Shown here: one piece after another, positions 58,301-64,000 of the stretch
Position numbering within the stretch: position 1 is the stretch's first letter
How the letters are laid out: each line of letters opens with the position of its first letter
NCBI GenBank assembly: GCA_944388965.1
Contig: CALXKL010000007.1
Span: forward strand, 52,167-116,166
Length of the DNA stretch: 64,000 nt
Reading direction: 5' to 3'
From: an uncultured Spirochaetales bacterium
GTDB lineage: Bacteria; Spirochaetota; Spirochaetia; Sphaerochaetales; Sphaerochaetaceae
Notes under the pieces: model-generated
Told to the model about the DNA's origin: nothing
Database searches by the model: none
Seen by the model: the letters and a program-made list of their open reading frames with translations, nothing else
Program-made: the position numbers and the translations under genes

Positions 58301-60040
58301 ATGGAGAAAGACGAGAAGCTTGCCATGATACGCCACTCGATGGCACATGTAATGGCCGAGGCCGTGCTCGAGATGTTCCCCGATGCGCAGATCGCGATCG
58401 GTCCATCGATCGAGAACGGGTTCTACTATGATTTCGAACTTCCGCGTCAGCTGGTCGAGAGCGATCTTGAGGAGATCAGCGCCCGTATGAAGGCGATCAT
58501 CGCCAGCGGCAAGGAGTTCAGGAGGATAGAGGTCTCGCGCGATGAGGCCAGGAAGATGTTCGCGGGCCAGAAGTTCAAGCTCGAGCTGCTTGATGCGATC
58601 CCCGAGGGTGAGACGGTCACGATCTACAACCAGGGCGGCTTCACCGACCTGTGCCGCGGTCCCCATGTCGAGTCGACGAAGCAGCTGAACGCCGATGCGT
58701 TCAAGCTCCTGTCGATAGCCGGTGCATACTGGCGTGGCAACGAGAAGAACCCGATGCTCACCCGCATCTACGGCACCGCCTGGTCGAATCCCAAGGAGCT
58801 GAGGCTTTATCTCGACCACCTGGCCGATGTCGAGAGGAGGGACCACAGGAAGCTTGGCAAGGATCTGGACCTCTTCAGTCTCCATGAGGAGGCGGGCCCC
58901 GGTCTGGTCTACTGGCATCCCAGGGGAGCAAGGATCCGCCAGACGATCGAGGAGTTCTGGCGCAAGGAGCATTACGCCAACGGCTACGAGATGGTCTACA
59001 CACCGCATGTCGGAAAGAGCTGGCTGTGGGAGACCAGCGGACACCTGGGCTTCTACAAGGACAGCATGTATCCCCCGATGGAGATGGACAAGGCCGACTA
59101 CTACGTCAAGCCGATGAACTGTCCGTTCCACATCATGATCTACAACAACAGCCTGCGCAGCTACAGGGACCTTCCCTGCCGCTGGGCCGAGCTTGGCACC
59201 GTGTACCGCTACGAGAAGGCCGGTGCGCTGCACGGCCTGATGAGGGTGCGCGGCTTCACGCAGGATGACGCCCACCTGTTCTGCACGCCCGAGCAGATGG
59301 ACGACGAGATAGCGGAGGTTCTGCGCTTCTCCATCCACATGCTCAAGTGCTTCGGCTTCGAGGAGTTCCATGCATACATCTCGACACGCCCGGAGAAGAG
59401 CGTCGGCGATCCTGCATTGTGGGACAGCGCCACGGCCTCGCTGAAGAAGGCCGTCGAGAAGGAGGGTCTGAAGTACGACATCGACGAGGGTGGTGGAGCG
59501 TTCTACGGTCCGAAGATCGACCTCAAGATAAAGGACGCCATCGGCCGCGAGTGGCAGCTGTCCACCGTGCAGTTCGACTTCAACCTGCCCGAGCGCTTCA
59601 AGATGAAGTATGTCGACAAGGACGGCAGGGAGAAGAGGCCTCTGATGATCCACCGTGCACTGCTGGGCTCCATCGAGCGCTTCTTCGGCGTGCTTCTGGA
59701 GAACTATGCAGGAGCCTTCCCGCCATGGCTCAGCCCGGACCAGGTGGCCATAGTGCCTGTCGGCGAAGTGGCATTCGACTACGCCAGAGCGCTGGAGGAG
59801 AGATTCCGCAAGGCCGGGCTCAGGGCCTATGCCGACTTGTCTGGCGAGAGGATGAACGCCAAGATCCGCAAGGCGCAGCAGATGAAGGTGCCCTATCAGG
59901 TGATCGTCGGCGAGAAGGAGATGGCGGGTGACCTGGTGTCCGTCCGCTATCGTGGCGGCAGACAGGCCAACGGTGTCGCCACGGAAGATTTCATCCACGA
60001 GGTCCAGGACATCGTGGAGCGCAAGGCCCAGCTGGGCTGA
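58301..60040 (+). CDS. thrS: Threonyl-tRNA synthetase lacking the TGS domain
   Basis: ThrRS charges tRNA-Thr. The 579-aa protein starts directly at the editing domain (HSMAH at residues 12-16 and DLCRGPHVE) and continues with the class II core: zinc cysteine in MNCPFHIM, motif 2 RYEKAGALHGLMRVRGFTQ, and motif 3 near HRALLGSIERF. A C-terminal anticodon-binding domain follows. The N-terminal TGS domain of the usual 640-aa form is absent. ATG 58301 has AGGAGG upstream; a longer frame from 58103 runs through the T-box and is not coding. Confidence 0.95.
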   Translation: MEKDEKLAMIRHSMAHVMAEAVLEMFPDAQIAIGPSIENGFYYDFELPRQLVESDLEEISARMKAIIASGKEFRRIEVSRDEARKMFAGQKFKLELLDAIPEGETVTIYNQGGFTDLCRGPHVESTKQLNADAFKLLSIAGAYWRGNEKNPMLTRIYGTAWSNPKELRLYLDHLADVERRDHRKLGKDLDLFSLHEEAGPGLVYWHPRGARIRQTIEEFWRKEHYANGYEMVYTPHVGKSWLWETSGHLGFYKDSMYPPMEMDKADYYVKPMNCPFHIMIYNNSLRSYRDLPCRWAELGTVYRYEKAGALHGLMRVRGFTQDDAHLFCTPEQMDDEIAEVLRFSIHMLKCFGFEEFHAYISTRPEKSVGDPALWDSATASLKKAVEKEGLKYDIDEGGGAFYGPKIDLKIKDAIGREWQLSTVQFDFNLPERFKMKYVDKDGREKRPLMIHRALLGSIERFFGVLLENYAGAFPPWLSPDQVAIVPVGEVAFDYARALEERFRKAGLRAYADLSGERMNAKIRKAQQMKVPYQVIVGEKEMAGDLVSVRYRGGRQANGVATEDFIHEVQDIVERKAQLG

Positions 60041-60050
60041 TGCGGTTCGG

Positions 60051-60082
60051 AGCCTCCCTTCTGGGGAGGCCTCCTCATCTTT
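60051..60082 (+). terminator. Terminator after thrS
   Basis: GCCTCCC pairs with GGGAGGC around a 5-nt loop (TTCTG), followed by CTCCTCATCTTT. Confidence 0.6.
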
Positions 60083-60097
60083 GGAGGTGTGCCACCG

Positions 60098-61594
60098 ATG
60101 GATGCACGTGAAAGACTGTATGAGATCGATTCGAAGATCGTGACTCTCCGCGATGCGATAGCGGTCCTGTCGTTCGACGAGGAGACCGCGATGCCCGTGC
60201 GGGCCTACGAGGAGCGGGGCGAGCAGGTCGCGATGCTCTCCGGCATCCTCCACGACATGTCCACCAGCGGGGAGCTGAGGGATGTCGTGGCAGCCCTGGA
60301 ACAGGACAGGGGACTGGACGAGGTCACATCGGCGCTCGTCGCGCATCATGCCCGCTTCCTGCGCACCGAAGGTGTGCTGCCTCGTCCCTTCGTCGAGGCC
60401 GAGGCCAGGCTGCTGGCCCGGAGCCGGAGCGCATGGGTCAGGGCCCGCGAAGAGGACGACTGGCCCTCGTTCGCCCCCGTTCTGGACGAGGTGGTCAGGA
60501 TGGAGAGGGAGAAGGCCGCCGCCATCTGCGCCGAGGCCGATGCGTACGATACCCTGCTGGACCTCTATGAGGAAGGCATGGATGCATCCACGGTCGCATC
60601 CGTGTTCGACCCCCTCGAGGAGCGCATCCACGGCATCATGGACCGATGCGATGTCGACATCCCGTCCTCGTTCCTCTACGCCCCATTCGACCAGGGACGG
60701 CTTCATGAGCTGTGCCTTTCCATCATCAGGCGTATGGGCTATGACGAATCGCGGGGGATGGTGTCCATCTCCGCTCATCCGTTCACCAGCATGCTCGGGC
60801 GTGACGACGTGAGGATCACCACCCGCTACACCGATTCCAGCTGGTTCGATCCGATATCCACGATTGTGCACGAGTGCGGCCATGCCCTGTATGACATGCA
60901 CGCATCGATGAGTCCTGCTCTGCGCGGCACGAGCCTGGGGTGCGGCATATCCATGTCCCTGCACGAGTCGCAGTCCCGTTTCTGGGAGAACATGCTGCTC
61001 AGGTCCTACCCGCTGCTCAAGGGGCTCTGGCCGCAGCTATGCGGTGCGGTTCCCGCACTTGCCGATGTGACGCTGGACGACTTCTACAGGGCGGTCAACC
61101 GCAGCTGTCCTTCCGCCATCAGGGTCAATGCCGACGAGCTTACATATCCTCTGCATGTCATAATGCGCTTCAGACTCGAGAGGATGCTCGTGCGTGGCGA
61201 CCTGGCGGTGGCCGACCTCCCGGAGGCCTGGAGATGCATGTCCGAAAAGACCGTGCGCTACAGGGTGAAGAACGATGCCGAGGGCTGTCTCCAGGACGTG
61301 CACTGGGCCGAAGGCCTTTTCGGGTACTTCCCCAGCTACGCCATGGGTTCCATCGCTGCGGCGGCGTTCTACAGGGCGATGGAGAAGGACGTCGGGGGAC
61401 AGTCCGCCCTGGACGACGCGATAGAGCATGGACGCTGGGATGTCGTGACGCGCTGGCAGGACGAGCACATATGGTCGCATGGCGGCATGCACGACTTCGC
61501 CAGGGTCGTCGAGGACGTGACCGGCTCGCCTCTCGAGTGCGGCTGCTATGTCGACTACCTTGCCGACAAGTATTCATCCGTCTATAATCGGTAA
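60098..61594 (+). CDS. M32 family carboxypeptidase (Taq type)
   Basis: This cytosolic zinc carboxypeptidase trims C-terminal residues from peptides. The 498-aa protein has the HEXXH motif TIVHECGHALYDM (His258, Glu259, His262), the later glutamate region LHESQSRFWEN, and the family-typical Arg/Tyr-containing C-terminus. ATG 60098 lies 10 nt after GGAGG; an in-frame GTG three codons earlier is too close to that site. A promoter for the following gene is embedded in its last codons. Confidence 0.9.
   Translation: MDARERLYEIDSKIVTLRDAIAVLSFDEETAMPVRAYEERGEQVAMLSGILHDMSTSGELRDVVAALEQDRGLDEVTSALVAHHARFLRTEGVLPRPFVEAEARLLARSRSAWVRAREEDDWPSFAPVLDEVVRMEREKAAAICAEADAYDTLLDLYEEGMDASTVASVFDPLEERIHGIMDRCDVDIPSSFLYAPFDQGRLHELCLSIIRRMGYDESRGMVSISAHPFTSMLGRDDVRITTRYTDSSWFDPISTIVHECGHALYDMHASMSPALRGTSLGCGISMSLHESQSRFWENMLLRSYPLLKGLWPQLCGAVPALADVTLDDFYRAVNRSCPSAIRVNADELTYPLHVIMRFRLERMLVRGDLAVADLPEAWRCMSEKTVRYRVKNDAEGCLQDVHWAEGLFGYFPSYAMGSIAAAAFYRAMEKDVGGQSALDDAIEHGRWDVVTRWQDEHIWSHGGMHDFARVVEDVTGSPLECGCYVDYLADKYSSVYNR
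61560..61588 (+). promoter_or_regulatory. Promoter of the CDP-alcohol phosphatidyltransferase gene
   Basis: TTGCCG, a 17-bp spacer and the consensus TATAAT lie inside the 3' end of the carboxypeptidase gene, about 20 bp before the next ATG. Confidence 0.65.
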
Positions 61595-61608
61595 CAGGTA
61601 GTGAAAAA

Positions 61609-62202
61609 ATGAACATACCCAACAGATTGACCGTTCTGAGACTTGTCATGGTACCCGTGTTCTTCATCTCCTTCTGCCTTCCGCAGTGGTTCGGAGAGGG
61701 TGCGCGTGTCGTATCCGTGATCATGATGCTCATCTGCTATGTCGTGGCCGAGCTCAGCGACCTGCTGGATGGAAAGATCGCGAGGAAGTACAATCTCGTG
61801 ACAGACCTGGGCAAGGTCATGGACCCGTTCGCCGACACGCTGTCGCATCTCACGTTCTTCGCATGCTTCTACGGCATGGGCATAATGCCTGCGATCAGCT
61901 TCATCATAATAATGTGGAGGGAGTTCTCCATACTCTTCCTGAGGATGCTCATGATGGGCAAGGGCAAGGCGGTGGCCGCCAACATCTGGGGCAAGAGCAA
62001 GACCGTGCTGTACGCAGTGGTCTCGATCCTGTCCATCGCATATGTCGTGGCCTCCCATTTCGTCCCCGGCACCTGGGAGAATGCGTACCGCATCGTTCTG
62101 GATGTGATGTTCTATCTCGCGGCGCTTGCCAGCCTGCTCAGCTTCACGACGTATCTGAGCGCGATTGTCAGGAGCAAGGCCCTCAGCGGCATGACCCGCT
62201 GA
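61609..62202 (+). CDS. CDP-alcohol phosphatidyltransferase (PgsA-like)
   Basis: The 197-aa membrane protein carries the full CDP-alcohol transferase motif with its four aspartates and the AR/G signature across residues 51-76 (SDLLDGKIARK then DLGKVMDPFAD). It most likely makes phosphatidylglycerophosphate from CDP-diacylglycerol and glycerol 3-phosphate, starting anionic phospholipid synthesis. Two HAD phosphatase genes follow at 1-3 bp spacing, and one could in principle dephosphorylate the product. That is speculation. Confidence 0.87.
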   Translation: MNIPNRLTVLRLVMVPVFFISFCLPQWFGEGARVVSVIMMLICYVVAELSDLLDGKIARKYNLVTDLGKVMDPFADTLSHLTFFACFYGMGIMPAISFIIIMWREFSILFLRMLMMGKGKAVAANIWGKSKTVLYAVVSILSIAYVVASHFVPGTWENAYRIVLDVMFYLAALASLLSFTTYLSAIVRSKALSGMTR

Positions 62203-62203
62203 C

Positions 62204-62953
62204 ATGCTCCCTCTTTCCTCCCTCGACAGCTCCCGGCTCGAAGGACTGCGGATGGTCGTGAGCGATGTGGATGACACCATCACCACTGCGGGACGTCTGC
62301 ACCCCTGCGCGCTCGAGGCGATGTACAGGTTGCGCGAGTGCGGTCTGTCCCTTGTCCTTCTCACCGGCGGATCGGCGGGATGGGCCGATGTGTACATCAG
62401 GCAGTGGCCTGTCGACATGGTCATAGCCGAATCCGGAGCCGTTGCACTACGCCGGGATGAGGCAGGTCTTGTAACCTATTCCAGAAACAGCGCGATCGCG
62501 GATGACGAGAGGCTCCTGCGCATGCGCCTCATCGAGGATATCGGAGAGGCCAGATTGTCCAGCGACCAGCATGCAAGGCTGCATGACGTGGCTCTCGACA
62601 AGGCGAAATGCACTCCTGCGGAGCTGGAGGAGATACGGGGCCGGGCGCTTGCCGCCGGTGCCTCTCTGGCCGAGTCATCGATACACCTGAACATGTGGTT
62701 CGGCACATATTCCAAGCTCCAGGGGCTGCGGTTCTTCACCGGCATGGCTGACGATCGGCTGCGTGAACAGGCCACATACATAGGGGATTCGCTTCCGGAC
62801 CAGGAGCTGTTCGCGTTCTTCCCGCTCTCATTCGGAGTCCATAGCGTGAAGATGAACCGGGATGCGTTCGCGCATCTGCCGACGTATTACAGCCCGGATG
62901 CCGGAGGCGAGGGGTTTTCGCAGATCGTCGACGCGCTGGTCGTCGGGAGGTGA
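62204..62953 (+). CDS. HAD-superfamily phosphatase (IIB-like), first of a pair
   Basis: This 249-aa HAD hydrolase has motif I VVSDVDDTIT (nucleophile Asp21, acid Asp23), a threonine motif LLTGGS, and motif IV YIGDSLPDQELF. The cap insertion between about residues 75 and 175 resembles the C2 cap of sugar or polyol phosphatases. It begins 1 bp after the pgsA-like gene and ends just before a second HAD gene. The substrate is unknown. Confidence 0.8.
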   Translation: MLPLSSLDSSRLEGLRMVVSDVDDTITTAGRLHPCALEAMYRLRECGLSLVLLTGGSAGWADVYIRQWPVDMVIAESGAVALRRDEAGLVTYSRNSAIADDERLLRMRLIEDIGEARLSSDQHARLHDVALDKAKCTPAELEEIRGRALAAGASLAESSIHLNMWFGTYSKLQGLRFFTGMADDRLREQATYIGDSLPDQELFAFFPLSFGVHSVKMNRDAFAHLPTYYSPDAGGEGFSQIVDALVVGR

Positions 62954-62956
62954 CGG

Positions 62957-63751
62957 ATGGACAGGAGAGCGCTTTTCATAGATGTGGACGGTACGCTGCT
63001 GGACAGTGCCCACAGGCTCAGACCCAGGACGGTGCGTGCCCTGAGGGCGGCCAACGAGCAGGGGCATGTGATAGTCATCGCCTCCGGCCGTTGCGTCGAC
63101 GGTATACGTTCAATCGTACACGAACTCGGCTTCCCGGTGTTCCTGTCCTCGCTCAACGGTGCATATGTGGTGGACGACGCCATGGGGGTGATCTCGTCGT
63201 CGCCTTTCCCGAAGGAGGATGCATCGCTGGCTGCACGTCTGATCGCCGAACATGGGCTCGGGCATCTCTATTTCTGCGATGGAGAATGGGGTAGCGGGAA
63301 TGCGTCCGACTATGAACTTGAGGCCGCCGTCGTCAAGGTGGAGGGGCTCCATCTTCCGCTGGAGGAGGTGATTGCAACCCGTCTGGTCCACAAGATATTG
63401 GCGGTGGGCGATCAGGACGGAGATGACCTCAAGTCGTTTCTCGATCAGGCGCGGGGACTCCTGCCCGGTTATATGATCATGCCCAGCAGCTCCATATATA
63501 TCGAGATGAACACGCCGGGGACTTCCAAAGGGAGGGCCATAGGCGAGGTCTGCGCTTATCTTGGCATGAGCACTGGAAGCTCGATTGCATTTGGCGACTG
63601 GGACAACGACATATCGATGTTCGATGCCGCCGGCTGGGCCGTGTGCATGTCGAACGGATCCGATTGTGCCAAGGCGCATGCAGACGAAATCGCACTGTCA
63701 AATGATGATGACGGACTTGCCATCTGGGTCGAGACGCATCTAATTCCTTGA
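62957..63751 (+). CDS. Cof-type HAD-IIB phosphatase, second of a pair
   Basis: The 264-aa protein matches the Cof family: ALFIDVDGTLLD (Asp9, Asp11), VIASGR, the lysine in TPGTSKGRAIGEV, and FGDWDNDISMFDAAG. Such enzymes dephosphorylate sugar phosphates or cofactors in the cytosol. It ends the pgsA-HAD-HAD run at 3-bp spacing and is followed by a strong separate promoter. Confidence 0.88.
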   Translation: MDRRALFIDVDGTLLDSAHRLRPRTVRALRAANEQGHVIVIASGRCVDGIRSIVHELGFPVFLSSLNGAYVVDDAMGVISSSPFPKEDASLAARLIAEHGLGHLYFCDGEWGSGNASDYELEAAVVKVEGLHLPLEEVIATRLVHKILAVGDQDGDDLKSFLDQARGLLPGYMIMPSSSIYIEMNTPGTSKGRAIGEVCAYLGMSTGSSIAFGDWDNDISMFDAAGWAVCMSNGSDCAKAHADEIALSNDDDGLAIWVETHLIP

Positions 63752-63796
63752 CATGCAACGAGTTGGAAAAAAGTTCAAAAAAACTGCCGAAAATTG

Positions 63797-63826
63797 TTGA
63801 CATTGGACGCGACAGTTTGGTAATTT
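63797..63826 (+). promoter_or_regulatory. Strong promoter with A-tract upstream element at window end
   Basis: TTGACA, an 18-bp spacer and TAATTT are preceded directly by A-tracts (63765-63793), as in UP elements of stable-RNA promoters. Confidence 0.6.
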
Positions 63827-64000
63827 ACTCAAGCACGTTGCGAGTAGCGACATGCCGATTTTTGACAGATATATAAGCGAAGGGAAGAGATATTGAGAAG
63901 CTTGAGGCTTCTGTCAATCCAAAGATACGAACGGAAGAAAAAGCCGGTTTCGAGGAGTTGACGGGATCCGGACTTGAAATGAGAGATGAGCTGCGCACTT
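63827..64000 (+). other. Untranslated leader running off the window
   Basis: No coding frame of note is present. The stretch contains a second TTGACA near 63855 and a 6-8-bp hairpin near AAGCTTGAGGCTT. It could be the leader of an rRNA operon or another structured RNA whose body lies beyond the window; no 16S sequence is visible yet. Confidence 0.4.

Noticed and set aside
1..64000. CRISPR arrays, insertion sequences or prophage genes
   Set aside because: No regularly spaced direct repeats, transposase or phage structural genes were seen.

Overview
The window reads as chromosomal DNA of a GC-rich, anaerobic, gut-type bacterium, most likely a spirochaete (Spirochaetota, possibly Sphaerochaeta-like). 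Three things point there. The phosphoglucose isomerase resembles the treponemal type. Two lipoproteins carry the relaxed lipobox FAFV[A/S]C. The threonyl-tRNA synthetase lacks its TGS domain, as in Borrelia. TTG and GTG starts are common. The assignment is an inference; no 16S rRNA gene lies in the window. Most genes sit in tight operons with ATGA/TGATG overlaps.

Layout, first half. The window opens with the tail of a YitT-family gene and an MFS transporter, then a rhamnose locus (rhaD-rhaA-rhaB, a divergent AraC-type regulator, rhaM). An orphan trpB, an AlkD-like gene, a LUD-domain gene and a split version of PurH (AICAR transformylase plus archaeal-type IMP cyclohydrolase) follow on the minus strand. 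Next come initiator tRNA-fMet, rsmI and a SpoU/TrmH methyltransferase. At 12.8-21.1 kb lies a complete nine-gene yhf-type operon (yhfZ, Y, U, T, an amidase-signature-like gene, php, yhfS, X, W). It is followed by a Lon-like protease, a Nif3-like gene, lspA, a beta-propeller protein and a KtrAB potassium uptake system. A lower-GC insert at about 28.1-30.1 kb carries a DUF4411/PIN plus ImmA/IrrE gene pair.

Layout, second half. Cupin, HPt, NSS-family transporter, DUF1846 and gdhA genes lie on the minus strand. Then come a low-GC lipoprotein gene, a cyclase/ketopantoate-reductase pair and a TRAP transporter (dctP, Q, M). A transglutaminase-like gene, pgi and argR follow. The operon lemA-DUF2207-polyprenol kinase-DUF92 is next, then groEL, yajC and ispH. 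An [FeFe]-hydrogenase operon at 53-58 kb combines a PAS-containing, apparently sensory hydrogenase, a SpoIIE/PP2C phosphatase, two small [2Fe-2S] proteins and a catalytic-type hydrogenase. thrS follows behind a well-formed T-box riboswitch. The window ends with an M32 carboxypeptidase, a CDP-alcohol phosphatidyltransferase, two HAD phosphatases and a strong promoter for a transcript that runs off the window.

The most promising points for follow-up are the yhf operon with its extra amidase-like component, the T-box outside its usual phyla, the coupled prenol-kinase pair (VTE5-like plus DUF92/VTE6-like), the H2-sensing module, and a recurring promoter architecture that implies leaderless mRNAs.
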